Position numbers and translations under genes: made by a program | Notes under the pieces: model-generated | Database searches by the model: none | Told to the model about the DNA's origin: nothing | The model's input: the letters and a program-made list of their open reading frames with translations, nothing else | Source of the DNA: JBJXFY01 sp046155815 | GTDB lineage: Bacteria > Verrucomicrobiota > Verrucomicrobiia > Limisphaerales > CAIMTB01 | Assembly: GCA_046155815.1 (NCBI GenBank) | Contig: JBJXFY010000001.1 | Span: 1 to 21,222, forward strand | Reading direction: 5' to 3' | Length of the DNA stretch: 21,222 nt | Part shown: piece by piece, positions 7,125 to 15,772 of the stretch | Layout of the letters: every line of letters starts with the position of its first letter | Position numbering within the stretch: position 1 is the first letter of the stretch

Positions 7125-9116
7125 CTACACCAGGACGAGCGGCTGGTCGCGGCGGCCGTCGAGGAGCTTCTGGTGGGTCGCGAGGGCGAGCAGCGGCCAG
7201 GCGTTCCGGTACATGTCGTACTTGAGGTAGAACACGCGCGGGAAGCCGGTGCCGGTCACCTCGTCCTCGGTCCATGAGCCGTCCTCGTTCTGCGTCTCGG
7301 CGAGGTGCTGGAGGCCGCGCAGGAGGCTGGGGCGTCGCGGCTCGCCGAAGGTGCAGAGGCCCATGACGGCCCAGGCGGTCTGCGACGCGGTGCTCGGTCC
7401 CTGGCCCTTGAAGACGGGGTCGTCGTAGGTGTTGCAGCGCTCGCCCCAGCCGCCGTCGGCACGCTGGACGCTCTCGAGCCAGTCGCGGGCGCGGAGCAGC
7501 CATGGCTCGGACATGTCGTGGCCGAGCGCCGCGAGGCCGCGCAGCACCTGCCAGGTGCCATAGACGTAGTTCACGCCCCAGCGGCCGAAGAAGGATCCGT
7601 CGTCCTCCTGCGAACGGCGGATGTAGTCCACCGCACGCTTCACCTGCGGATGCTCAAGCGTCGCGCCCTCCAGGCCCATCACCTCGAGGATGCGGGCGGT
7701 GATGTCCACGCACTCCGGGTCCAGCATCGCGTTGTGGTCGGCGAACGGAACCTTCTCGAGGATGCTCTTGGTGCAGTCCTTGTCGAAGGCGGCCCAGCCG
7801 CCGTCCTTGCACTGGAAGGTGAGCATCCAGTGGTAGCCGCGGCGGAAGCATTCGTCGCGGCGCCGGCGGTGGTGCGTGGGCACGAGGCGCAGCGCCAGCA
7901 GCACCATCGCGGTGTCGTCCACGTCCGGGTTCCACTTGTTGTCGTACTCGAAGACCCAGCCGGAGGGCTCGACGTCGGTGGGGTTCTTGTGGTGCCAGTC
8001 GCCGCGGAAGCGGATTTCCTTGCCGATCAGCCAGTCGGTGGCCCGGACGAGGCGCGGGTCATCCGCCGGCACGCCGGACTCGCGCAGGCAGATGGCCACG
8101 ATGGCGGTGTCCCAGACGGGGGAGAAGCACGGCTCGATGCGGACGCTGTCCGCCTCCTCGTGCTCGAGCTTCTTCAGCTCGCGCCGGGCGTACTGGACGT
8201 GCGGATGGTCGTCCGGATAGCCGAGGGCCTGGAGGGCGATGAGGGAGTTGAGCATCGCCGGGAAAATCGCGCCGAGGCCGCCGGAGCCCTCGAAGCGTTC
8301 GGTCATCCAGGCCTCGCACCTGCGCAGCGCGCGGCGGCGGAAGGGGTGCAGGCCACGGCGGCTGACCCATTCGGCGAGCTTGTGCAGGCGGTCGAGCCAG
8401 AGGAAGCCGTTGCGGAGGCTGAAGTCGAAGTAGCGCGGGCGCAGGGACTCATCGAGCTCCCATTTCCCGTTGGGATACAGCTCGTCGAGGCTCACACCGA
8501 CCGGGCGGGTGGGGCGGAAGTGGTTGATGATCGCGAGCGGGACGATCATGGCCCGCGACCAGTTGCTCATGTCCCAGAAGTTGACGTGAAACCACTTGCC
8601 GATGAGCAGCACCTCGCAGGGGATGGTGGGGACGTGCTGCCAGCCCACGAGGCCGAGGAGGGCCAGGTAGAGCTTGGCGAAGGTGTTCATGCGCGGCACG
8701 CCGCCGAGGCGCAGCGCGACCTCGCGCGCGCGGAGCATCCGCGGGTCCGTGACCGGGACGCCGGCGAGCTTGAGGGCGAGGTAGCACTTGATGGTGGCGT
8801 TCACCTCCGCCGGGCCGCCCTCGTAGATGTTCCAGCCGCCGTCGGGAAGCTGCTTGGCGAACATGTGGTTCACCGCCTTGCGCTGCCATTCGCGGTCCAC
8901 CTTCCCGTCCCAATGCTGGTAGGACACGGTGTCGGCGACGAGCGTGGCGTCCACCATCAGCTCGCCGACCCAGTAGCCTTCCGGCTGCTGGAGGTTGAAG
9001 AGGTTCTGCTGGGCGCGGGCCAGGGCCTCCGCGGCGGTGCGGGGCTCGGCGACGGGGCGTTGTTTCGGCACTGACACCGGCGCGTAACGGGCCGCCGGCA
9101 ACGGAACCACGGTCAT
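7125..9116 (-). CDS. shc: Squalene-hopene cyclase
   Basis: This 663-residue protein is of usual length for the family. The catalytic DVDD (D-x-D-D) at residues 398-401 supplies the acid that protonates squalene to begin cyclisation to hopene/hopanol. QW-type repeats are spread through the protein: QQPEGYW near 43-49, QLPDGGW near 89-95, FQCKDGGW, SQEDDGSFFGRWG, QRADGGWGE and QNEDGSW. Conserved family blocks include SPVWDTAI (332-339) and FPRVFYLKYDMYRNAWPLLAL at the C-terminus. The protein is a monotopic inner-membrane alpha/alpha-barrel enzyme. ATG 9116 (MTVVPLPAAR) is preferred; the frame allows a start at 9182 adding 22 Ala/Arg-rich residues. No Shine-Dalgarno is visible. No other hopanoid gene (hpnCDE, hpnH) is in the window, so squalene must be made from genes elsewhere. 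It lies 148 nt downstream of a tolC-like gene on the same strand. Confidence 0.96.
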   Translation of the reverse strand: MTVVPLPAARYAPVSVPKQRPVAEPRTAAEALARAQQNLFNLQQPEGYWVGELMVDATLVADTVSYQHWDGKVDREWQRKAVNHMFAKQLPDGGWNIYEGGPAEVNATIKCYLALKLAGVPVTDPRMLRAREVALRLGGVPRMNTFAKLYLALLGLVGWQHVPTIPCEVLLIGKWFHVNFWDMSNWSRAMIVPLAIINHFRPTRPVGVSLDELYPNGKWELDESLRPRYFDFSLRNGFLWLDRLHKLAEWVSRRGLHPFRRRALRRCEAWMTERFEGSGGLGAIFPAMLNSLIALQALGYPDDHPHVQYARRELKKLEHEEADSVRIEPCFSPVWDTAIVAICLRESGVPADDPRLVRATDWLIGKEIRFRGDWHHKNPTDVEPSGWVFEYDNKWNPDVDDTAMVLLALRLVPTHHRRRRDECFRRGYHWMLTFQCKDGGWAAFDKDCTKSILEKVPFADHNAMLDPECVDITARILEVMGLEGATLEHPQVKRAVDYIRRSQEDDGSFFGRWGVNYVYGTWQVLRGLAALGHDMSEPWLLRARDWLESVQRADGGWGERCNTYDDPVFKGQGPSTASQTAWAVMGLCTFGEPRRPSLLRGLQHLAETQNEDGSWTEDEVTGTGFPRVFYLKYDMYRNAWPLLALATHQKLLDGRRDQPLVLV

Positions 9117-9264
9117 GGAGCCGCCAAGGTGGGAGGCGCGAGGCGCGGCTGGCAAGCCCGGTCTTCGGGCGGCCGCGGCCACGGCAGAGAGACCTGGCCA
9201 TGACCGGCCAAAGCCACCGCCTTACCCGGCGAGGCCGGGCGGTGCCGGACGCCACCCCGGAGCG
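9117..9264. promoter_or_regulatory. Gap between tolC-like and shc genes with small inverted repeats
   Basis: This 148-nt region lies between two minus-strand genes. It holds a hairpin near the tolC-like stop (9225-9239, listed separately), a 5-bp inverted repeat TGGCC/GGCCA with a 6-nt spacer (9195-9210), and a 5-bp GCCCG/CGGGC hairpin (9156-9170) about 40 nt upstream of the shc start. These could mark a separate shc promoter and operator. No clear -35/-10 elements were found, and short GC-rich repeats arise easily by chance here. Confidence 0.25.
9225..9239. terminator. Possible terminator hairpin downstream of the tolC-like gene
   Basis: CCCGGC (9225-9230) and GCCGGG (9234-9239) form a 6-bp stem with a GAG loop, extendable by CCGC/GCGG outside a small bulge. 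It begins about 26 nt after the tolC-like stop on the minus strand. There is no T-run, so the call is weak. Confidence 0.3.
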
Positions 9265-10857
9265 TCACAGAGACGGAATCTGGCCGAGGTCGAGACTGAA
9301 ACGCTCGAGGGTGGTGCCCTCGGAGGCACGGAGCGTGGCCAGCGCCTTGTTGTAGTCCGTGAGCGCACGCAGCTCCGCCAGCCGCGCCGACGTAAGGCGC
9401 TGCTGGGCCTGGAGCACGAGGAAGCTGGTGCTCTTGCCGTTCTGATACTTCTTCTCCTCCGCGCTCAGGGCGTCCTCCGCAAAGCTGCGCGCCTCCTGCG
9501 TGGCGCCGATGCGCTCGAAGGCGGAGACGGCCGCCTTGATGGCGTTGTCCACGTCGAGGAGGACCTGCTGGCGGTAGGCCCGGAAGCGGAGTTCGGCCTG
9601 CTCGGCGGAGTCCTTGGCGATGGCGAAGTTCTCGCGGGCGCGGCGGTTGCTGAGCGGGAAGCTCAGGGAGCCGCCGACGGCGTAGGACGGGGCGTCGCCA
9701 CGCCAGACCTGGCGGTAGGCGTCGCTGAACTCGCCTCCGCCGATGGTGCCCTGTCCGAGAGGGTTGTTGAACTCCTGGCCGGAGCCGGAATAGGCCATCT
9801 GGCCGAAGACATCGAGCTGCGGGAAGAGCTGGTTGCGCTGGTAGCGGATGTTCAGACGCTGAAGTTCGATCTGGAGCTGCTGGCTTTGCAGGTCGGGGCG
9901 CAGCGCGAGGGAGCGGTCCCAGCTGGTCTGCACGTCGAAGGCCTCCGGCAACGCCGCGAGGCGCTCCGTCGGCCGGATCGTCATGCCGAGCCAGAACTCG
10001 AACTTGTCGGTGATGAGCGTCTTCAGCCGGTTCTCCGCCGCCTGCACCGCCGTCTGCGCGCTGATCAGGTCCGCCCGGCTGCTGGCGAGCTGCGACGCGG
10101 ATTCTTTCTCGTCCAACGGGGCGAGGGCGCCGACCTGCACCCGCTTCTGATTCTCACGATACAGGCGGTCGGCAAGCTCCACGGACTTTTCCGCGTTCCG
10201 GACGTTCTCGATCGTCGCGACCAGGTCGTAGTACGCCTGCTCCACGGCGGCGACGGTGGTCAGGACGCGGTAGCGCAGGGTCAGTTCGTCCTGCCGCAGC
10301 CCGATCTTTCCGGCGCGGATGTTGTAGCGGGTGCCGTCAATCCAAGAGTTCCTGAGCAGCGGCTGGCGCAGCTCGCCAATGGTCCAGTTGGCGAAGCTCG
10401 ACTCGGACAGGGCCCCGATGCTCTGGTTGTTGAAGCGCGTGTTTCCCGCGGCCGTGCCGATGTTGTAGGTCATGCCGGAGGGCAGCAGGCCGTTCAGCCC
10501 CGCCGAGATGGTCTCACCATCCGTCTCGCGGCCCACGAACGGCCGGCCTTGCGCGTCCACACCGCCGGGGTCGCGGTCGAAGTTGTGCTGGACCGTCGAG
10601 CGGAAAGTCGGGTCGTAATCCGCGTAGGCGATGCTCAGGCTGCGCCGGCCGATGACCGGGTTGTAGCGCTCGATCTGCACGTCGAGGTTGAACTGCAGAG
10701 CCTCCACCACGCATTCCTGCAGGGAAAGCTGCCGCACGCTGTTCGTGCCCGCCATCGGGGAGCCGGCCGCCTGGGTGCCCGCGCCCGCCGCCAATGCAGC
10801 TGCGCCCGCCAATGCCGTCCATCGCATGATGGCGGCGACCGTGGTGGTTTCATGCAT
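9265..10857 (-). CDS. TolC-family outer-membrane efflux protein
   Basis: This 530-residue protein is of the outer-membrane efflux (OEP) family, which forms trimeric channels spanning outer membrane and periplasm. A hydrophobic export signal (ALAGAAALAAGAGTQAAG) follows a short N-terminal stretch. The family pattern appears twice: SLQECVVEALQFNLDVQIER at the mature N-terminus, and long coiled-coil helices such as EQAYYDLVATIENVRNAEKS and the later QAELRFRAYRQQVLLDVDNA. SRALRPDLQ-like LALRPDLQSQQLQ and GKSTSFLVLQAQQRL are also typical OEP segments. The start is taken as ATG 10857; ATG 10827 (MRWTALAG) would give a shorter signal peptide and is plausible. No periplasmic adaptor or RND/ABC pump gene lies beside it, so it probably serves a partner encoded elsewhere. 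It is followed on the same strand by shc. Confidence 0.9.
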   Translation of the reverse strand: MHETTTVAAIMRWTALAGAAALAAGAGTQAAGSPMAGTNSVRQLSLQECVVEALQFNLDVQIERYNPVIGRRSLSIAYADYDPTFRSTVQHNFDRDPGGVDAQGRPFVGRETDGETISAGLNGLLPSGMTYNIGTAAGNTRFNNQSIGALSESSFANWTIGELRQPLLRNSWIDGTRYNIRAGKIGLRQDELTLRYRVLTTVAAVEQAYYDLVATIENVRNAEKSVELADRLYRENQKRVQVGALAPLDEKESASQLASSRADLISAQTAVQAAENRLKTLITDKFEFWLGMTIRPTERLAALPEAFDVQTSWDRSLALRPDLQSQQLQIELQRLNIRYQRNQLFPQLDVFGQMAYSGSGQEFNNPLGQGTIGGGEFSDAYRQVWRGDAPSYAVGGSLSFPLSNRRARENFAIAKDSAEQAELRFRAYRQQVLLDVDNAIKAAVSAFERIGATQEARSFAEDALSAEEKKYQNGKSTSFLVLQAQQRLTSARLAELRALTDYNKALATLRASEGTTLERFSLDLGQIPSL

Positions 10858-10936
10858 GATCGTCAAACTTCTCGCGCCCAAGCACCCCCGCCGCGGGACC
10901 AAGGTCGCAAAAAACCGGATGAACCCCGGGCCGGCC

Positions 10937-11019
10937 GTCTTGATCGCAATCTTCATCTTGCCCTTCATCCTGATCGCCGCCGGAGCGAGGAAGATGAAGC
11001 GGAGGATCAGGATCAAGAC
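10937..11019. repeat. 83-nt imperfect palindrome between rapA and the tolC-like gene
   Basis: The outer arms GTCTTGATC (10937-10945) and GATCAAGAC (11011-11019) pair perfectly. Inside, further complementary blocks pair with interruptions, for example TTC at 10964-10966 with GAA at 10990-10992. The left half steps in 6-nt units ending mostly in ATC (TTGATC, TTCATC, CTGATC). It is visibly less GC-rich than its surroundings. It begins 7 nt after the rapA stop on the minus strand and ends 79 nt before the tolC-like start, so it could terminate rapA transcription. Its design is shared with 5146-5199 and 768-831. Confidence 0.65.
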
Positions 11020-11026
11020 CCGTCCG

Positions 11027-13924
11027 TCACTCCTCGCCCGCGAGGATCAGGCGCACCGCATCAAGCCGGACCCGTGCCAGCCCCAGGGCTTCATCCAGGC
11101 GCCGCCGCTCCTCCGCCAACGCCTCAAGCTCCGCCGGGCGGACGTTCGGGTTCACCTGCGCCAGGGCGCGGAGGCGCTCGAGTTCCGCGTCCTGCGCGGC
11201 CCGCATGACCTCCTGCGCGGCCCGCACCAGCGGCCCGGCCTGCGCTTCCGCCGCGACGCGCGCCCGGGCGAGCAGGCCCGGCAGCAGGCGCTGCTTGAAC
11301 TCCGGCGAGTCGAGCAGGTCGTGCAGGGGACGGTCCTTGAGTTCCGCTTTCGGCACCAGCGAGGCCAGCTTCCGGGACACATCCTGCCCGCGCGCGTCGA
11401 GGGACACCCGCAAGGGCGTGGCCGGGAGGTAGCGGTCCGCGTGCAGCCACGCCGGGGCCACCGTCTCGAGCAGGAACACCGCCTCGAGCAGCAGCCCGTC
11501 CACCGGCGCGTCGGGCCAGACGGCGCAGGCCGTGCCGCCGCGTTCGCCGCCGGCCAGGAGGTCCAGCGCGCCGGTCACCAGCGGGTGATCCCACGTCAGG
11601 AAGGCCACCTCCTCGCGGCCCAGCGCGTGTGCGCGGTCGAAGGTCACGATCATCCCCTCCGCCGGCAGGCCGGGGAACTGCTCCGCCAGACCGGTGTCGC
11701 CGCCCAACCGGTACGTGCGCGGCGCGAGATCCTCGACGCTCACGCCCGCACGGTCCCAGACGCGGAGCAGGAACGCCTCCAGCGCCGGGTCCGCGTCCAG
11801 CGCCCGGACGTCCGCAATGAGCCGCGCCGCGCGCTCCGGCCGGAAGGAGTTGAGCTCGAGCAGGCGGTCGCGGCCGGCCTCGAGGCGCTTCGCCAGCGCC
11901 GCGCGCGCCGCCGCGGTGTCGCGGACGAGTTCTTCGAGCGCCGCCGCGTCCTGCGTTTCGTGGAAGTCCTGCGCCAGGTCCACGACCCGGCCACGGAACT
12001 GCTCCAGCAGCTCGCGCCCGCCGTGCAGGTGCCGCGCGAAGGCGTCCAGCCCCTCGTGGAACCAGCGGAAGAGCGCTTCCTGCGCCCCGCCCGCGACGTG
12101 CGGCAGATGGATCTGCACGTCCGCCCGCTGGCCGATGCGGTCCAGGCGGCCGATGCGCTGCTCGAGCAGCTCCGGGTCGAGCGGCAGATCGAGGAGCACG
12201 AGGTGCTGCGCGAACTGGAAGTTGCGCCCCTCGCTGCCGATCTCCGAGGCGAGCAGCAGCTGCGCGCCGTCCGGCTCCGCAAACCACGCCGCCGCCCGGT
12301 CACGCTGCACCAGCTCGAGCCCTTCGTGGAAGAGCGCGACCCTCGCGTTGATCCGCGCGCGCAGCGCCGATTCCAGCGCCAGGACCTTCTCCCGCGTGCG
12401 GCAGATCAGCAGCACCTTGGCCGGCGCGGCGGTGGGCGGCGCGACATGGATGCCCCGCCGCACCGGCGCCGCCGGCGCAGCCTCCGCCGGCAGCAGCCGG
12501 CGCAGCAGCTCGACCAGCCACGCCACGCGCGGATCGTCGCGGAAATCCGGCTTGAAGGCGGCCCCTTCCACGTCGGCCGCGAACTCCGCCGCCAGGCGCT
12601 CAAGCACGGCGGCATCGCCCTCGAGCCGCGCCGGGCGCGGCACGCGGCGCGGGAAGCCCTGCATGGCCGCCCGCGTGTTGCGGAACATCACCCGTCCCGG
12701 ACCGTGACGGTCCAGCAGGTCGCGGAGCAGCGATTCACGCGCGGCGGAAGGTTCGGCGGGCGCGGGCACCTGACCCGACGCCGTCAGCCGGTCGTCGCCG
12801 CCAAAAACGCTCCGCAGCTTCTTCAGGTCCGCGGCGGTCAGGTCTTCACCACCGGCCAGCCGGCCGGCGATGCGTGCCGTCTCGCGGTACCCGGCGGCTT
12901 CCTGTTCGAACGTGGCCAGATCATGGAAGCGGTCCGGGTCCAGCAGGCGCAGCCGGGCGAAATGCCCCGCCGCGCCGAGCTGCTCCGGCGTGGCCGTGAG
13001 CAGCAGCAGGCCCGGCGTGCGCCGGCCCAGCGCCTCGACCACGGCGTACTCGGGGCTGGCGGCTTCGGGCGTCCAGCGCAGGTGATGCGCCTCATCCACC
13101 ACGAGCAGATCCCAGCCCGCCTCGTGGGCCTGCCGCGCGCGTTCCGGGTCGTGCGCCAATAGCGCCAGCGGGCAGAGCACGAGCTGGTCGTCGAGAAAGG
13201 GGTTCACGCCGGGGCTGGCGCCCTCGATGGCGGCGCAGCGCTCCTCGTCGAAGAGCGCGAACCAGAGGTTGAACCGCCGCAGCAGCTCGACGAACCACTG
13301 GTGCACGAGCGGCTCCGGCACGAGGATCAGCACCCGAGCCGCGCGCCCGCTCAGCAGCAGCCGGTGCGTGATGAGGCACGCCTCAATCGTCTTGCCCAGG
13401 CCCACCTCGTCCGCCAGCAGCACACGCGGCGCGTGGCGCGCCGCCACCTCCTGCGCGATGTCGAGCTGGTGCGGGATCAGGTCCATTCGCCCGCCCACGA
13501 AGCCGCGCACCGGCGACCGCCGCCGCCGGTGCTGGTGGCCGAGCGCCTCGCGCCGCAGGTCGAAGTCGCGCCATTCGCCGACGCGCCCATGCAGCAGCCG
13601 CTCGTCCGGCGAGCCGAAGGAAAGCGCGTCCGCCAGCTCGCTTTCGGCCACCCCGGTGCCCTCGGCCCCGCGGTAGGTCAGAAGCCCTCCGGCAGCCGTG
13701 ACCGCGGCCACGGTAAACGTCTCGCCGGCGCGCGTACGGATGGCGTCGCCCGCCTTGTAGGCCACCCGCCGCAGCGGGGCAGACTCGACGGCGTACAGGC
13801 GCTGCTCGTCCACGGCGGGGAAGCGGATCGCCACGCGGCCCCGGTCCGCCGACACGATCACGCCGAGGCCCAGTTCGGGCTCGGCATCGCTCACCCAGCG
13901 TTGTCCGGCGGCAAATCCCATCAT
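11027..13924 (-). CDS. rapA: RNA polymerase-associated SWI2/SNF2 ATPase RapA
   Basis: This 965-residue protein matches E. coli RapA (968 residues) along its whole length as remembered. RapA binds RNA polymerase and uses ATP to recycle stalled complexes. The N-terminal Tudor-like domain begins GQRWVSDAEPELGLG (7-21). IPHQLDIAQEVAARHAPRVL leads into Walker A DEVGLGKTIEA (172-182). The DEAH box is at 277-280, and LLLTATPEQLG follows. The second RecA lobe has ASEIGSEGRNFQFA and the arginine-finger motif EQRIGRLDRIGQ. The C-terminal part keeps FPGLPAEGMIVTFDRAHALGREE and NPNVRPAELEAL. Two ATGs are adjacent (13924 and 13921). It is preceded at 49 nt by the DUF2071 gene on the same strand, perhaps as an operon, and followed by an 83-nt palindrome. 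Confidence 0.95.
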   Translation of the reverse strand: MMGFAAGQRWVSDAEPELGLGVIVSADRGRVAIRFPAVDEQRLYAVESAPLRRVAYKAGDAIRTRAGETFTVAAVTAAGGLLTYRGAEGTGVAESELADALSFGSPDERLLHGRVGEWRDFDLRREALGHQHRRRRSPVRGFVGGRMDLIPHQLDIAQEVAARHAPRVLLADEVGLGKTIEACLITHRLLLSGRAARVLILVPEPLVHQWFVELLRRFNLWFALFDEERCAAIEGASPGVNPFLDDQLVLCPLALLAHDPERARQAHEAGWDLLVVDEAHHLRWTPEAASPEYAVVEALGRRTPGLLLLTATPEQLGAAGHFARLRLLDPDRFHDLATFEQEAAGYRETARIAGRLAGGEDLTAADLKKLRSVFGGDDRLTASGQVPAPAEPSAARESLLRDLLDRHGPGRVMFRNTRAAMQGFPRRVPRPARLEGDAAVLERLAAEFAADVEGAAFKPDFRDDPRVAWLVELLRRLLPAEAAPAAPVRRGIHVAPPTAAPAKVLLICRTREKVLALESALRARINARVALFHEGLELVQRDRAAAWFAEPDGAQLLLASEIGSEGRNFQFAQHLVLLDLPLDPELLEQRIGRLDRIGQRADVQIHLPHVAGGAQEALFRWFHEGLDAFARHLHGGRELLEQFRGRVVDLAQDFHETQDAAALEELVRDTAAARAALAKRLEAGRDRLLELNSFRPERAARLIADVRALDADPALEAFLLRVWDRAGVSVEDLAPRTYRLGGDTGLAEQFPGLPAEGMIVTFDRAHALGREEVAFLTWDHPLVTGALDLLAGGERGGTACAVWPDAPVDGLLLEAVFLLETVAPAWLHADRYLPATPLRVSLDARGQDVSRKLASLVPKAELKDRPLHDLLDSPEFKQRLLPGLLARARVAAEAQAGPLVRAAQEVMRAAQDAELERLRALAQVNPNVRPAELEALAEERRRLDEALGLARVRLDAVRLILAGEE

Positions 13925-13973
13925 GCTTCGAGGGCGGCCAGTGTCGTGGGCGCACGGGTGGCGTGCAACTCGT

Positions 13974-14714
13974 TCACGCCGGCCCGAGCCGCCAGGCCCG
14001 GACCTCGAGCCGGCGCGCGAAGAGCAGGTGCGGCGGGGTCGCGGGCAGCCCGAGGCCCAGCCAGCGCGTCATGTCCAGCGCCGCAAACTCCACCGCCGCC
14101 GGCTGGAGCGGCCAGGGCCCGTGCTGGATTTCCCCGCGCCACAGCCGGCCGCGGCGGTCCGCGGCGAAGAGCCGGTAGCGCTCCGTGAGCCAGTGCTCCA
14201 GCGAGCCCGGCGCGCTGCGGAAGACTTCGCCCGCCGGCCGGTAGCGCGCCTCGAGTTGCGCCTCGCCGCCGCCCCGGTGCGTGCGCCGGCTGCGGTAGCG
14301 CACGCCGTCGCCGTCGGCCGCGCACGCCATGTCGGCGTCGAAGTACGGCAGGTGGAACGTCGCGCGGGCGGCGCGCACGGCCAGCGGCGACGCGGCATCG
14401 AGGCTGAAGAACCACACGCCCGGCCGGCCGTGGGCGGTGACGTAGGTCCGGACGTTCAGCTCGGGAAACGCCGCCGTGCCCGGCACCGGCGGCAGCCACC
14501 GGAACCGGATGCCGCTCATCCGGAACGGCACGATGCCCAGCCACGCGGCGCCGTCGCGCAGGTCGAGATCGAGCGGCGGGTCCGTGCGCGGGAGAAGCGC
14601 CCGCAGCGCTTCCGACGCGATCGGCCAGTGTGCGAACAGCAGGTCGTGCCAGGTCATGGCGAGCGACCAGCCGCGGGCTTCCTTCGTTGGAACAGGAGGG
14701 GCGGGGCGCGTCAT
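13974..14714 (-). CDS. DUF2071 (YqjF-like) protein
   Basis: This is a 246-residue protein with no signal peptide or membrane helix. The N-terminal MTWHDLLFAHWPI (20-32) and PELNVRTYVTAHGRPGVWFFSLDA (around 84-107) are the hallmark segments of DUF2071, the family of Bacillus YqjF. The C-terminal part, SLEHWLTERYRLFA followed by LFARRLEVRAWRLGPA, also fits. The biochemical function of the family is not established; the fold is thought to be related to acetoacetate decarboxylase. ATG 14714 is chosen because relatives carry residues before the TWHDLLF block; ATG 14657 would start right at it. The gene lies 30 nt after the hydrolase stop and 49 nt before rapA on the same strand, so a three-gene transcript is possible. 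Confidence 0.85.
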   Translation of the reverse strand: MTRPAPPVPTKEARGWSLAMTWHDLLFAHWPIASEALRALLPRTDPPLDLDLRDGAAWLGIVPFRMSGIRFRWLPPVPGTAAFPELNVRTYVTAHGRPGVWFFSLDAASPLAVRAARATFHLPYFDADMACAADGDGVRYRSRRTHRGGGEAQLEARYRPAGEVFRSAPGSLEHWLTERYRLFAADRRGRLWRGEIQHGPWPLQPAAVEFAALDMTRWLGLGLPATPPHLLFARRLEVRAWRLGPA

Positions 14715-14744
14715 TTCTTCAGTCAGAATGCGGCGGCTTCCTGC

Positions 14745-15761
14745 TCATCGCAGCTCCCGGTCGAACCACGCCGTGACCGGGCCGCGCAGTTCGTCGAAGA
14801 AGTACGCCGCGGCCTCGTGCCCGGCGTCAGGGACGAGGATGACCTCGCTGCCCGGCGCGGCGAACGCGGCCAGCCGCTCCACGTCCGCGGCCGGGGCGAT
14901 GCGGTCGCCGCCGCCCGCGATGAACAGCGCCCGCACCGGCCGGGCCGCCAGCACGGCGGCCGGATTCAACTCGGCTTCGTCCACCCCCAGCGCCTCCGGC
15001 AGGTGCCGCGCGCCGGACACGGCCCAGCCGCGCGGGATCCAGCGCGCGTATTCGTCGCGGATGTTCAGCGCCGCCGTCGCCAGCTCGGCGTACGGCGTGA
15101 CCGCCACCACGGCCCCGAGGCGCGTATCCTGCCCGGCCCAGCGCAGCGCGAGGCCCGCGCCGTATGAGACGCCCATCACGCCAAACGGCCCCGTCACCAG
15201 CCCGCGGCGTTCGAGCGCGTCCAGCACCTGCGCCAGGTCGAGCGCCTCGACCGGGCCGTAGGAAATGCGGTCGCCCGTCGAGCGCCCGTGACCGCGGAGG
15301 TTCACCATCACGCAGCGCCAGCCCTGCTCCGCGAGGAGAAAGCCCCACGGCGCCATCGCGTCCAGCGCGATGCCGTACCCGTGCAGCAGCACGAGGGTGC
15401 CGCGCGCCTCCGGGTGGTTCGGCAGCGGCCCCGGCGGCAGCGTGACCTTCATGTCGAGCTTGAGGTGCTGGCGGCGGCCCTCGGTCCAGTTCGTCGTGTT
15501 CAACGTCAGGCCGTAGTCGCCCGGCTCGAAGATGCGGACCACGAGCGACGCCGGCGGCGGGCCGACCTCGACCCAATGCTCCGGCAGGCGGCTCCACAGG
15601 CCCGTGCCGAGGGCGAGCGTGATCGGCGCGTTCGGCGCGAAGAAGGTGGGGTACGAGTTCGGCGCCTTCGCCATCCGCCCGGCGATGAAGCGGCCCGGGG
15701 AACAGCCGGCCAGCAGCACCGCCAAAAAGGGGAGAAGGAGCCGGAATGCGCGCCACGCCAT
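14745..15761 (-). CDS. Predicted lipoprotein alpha/beta-hydrolase
   Basis: This is a 338-residue protein with a lipoprotein signal: the hydrophobic LLLPFLAVLLAGC ends in the lipobox LAGC with Cys20. After a beta-rich lead region of about 100 residues, the hydrolase domain shows LLHGYG (125-130, oxyanion region), NLRGHGRSTG, nucleophile elbow GVSYGAG (Ser199), GGGDRIAP (Asp286) and DAGHEA (His315), a complete Ser-Asp-His triad. It is therefore probably an esterase or peptidase-like hydrolase anchored in a membrane facing the periplasm. The substrate is unknown. ATG 15761 is chosen because it starts the signal peptide; the open frame extends to 15938 through a repeat-containing intergenic region and is not coding there. 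No Shine-Dalgarno is seen. The gene is followed closely by the DUF2071 gene. Confidence 0.87.
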   Translation of the reverse strand: MAWRAFRLLLPFLAVLLAGCSPGRFIAGRMAKAPNSYPTFFAPNAPITLALGTGLWSRLPEHWVEVGPPPASLVVRIFEPGDYGLTLNTTNWTEGRRQHLKLDMKVTLPPGPLPNHPEARGTLVLLHGYGIALDAMAPWGFLLAEQGWRCVMVNLRGHGRSTGDRISYGPVEALDLAQVLDALERRGLVTGPFGVMGVSYGAGLALRWAGQDTRLGAVVAVTPYAELATAALNIRDEYARWIPRGWAVSGARHLPEALGVDEAELNPAAVLAARPVRALFIAGGGDRIAPAADVERLAAFAAPGSEVILVPDAGHEAAAYFFDELRGPVTAWFDRELR

Positions 15762-15772
15762 GCGCGCGCCAC

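Noticed and set aside
9115..13162. Long plus-strand open frames opposite tolC-like and rapA genes
   Set aside because: They are antisense to genes with full-length family matches and have composition typical of shadow frames, with no recognisable motifs.
11027..13924. Helicase gene as part of a DNA-defence or restriction system
   Set aside because: The SNF2 motifs alone could suggest this, but the N-terminal Tudor-like domain and full-length similarity identify RapA, and no methylase, nuclease or other defence gene is nearby.
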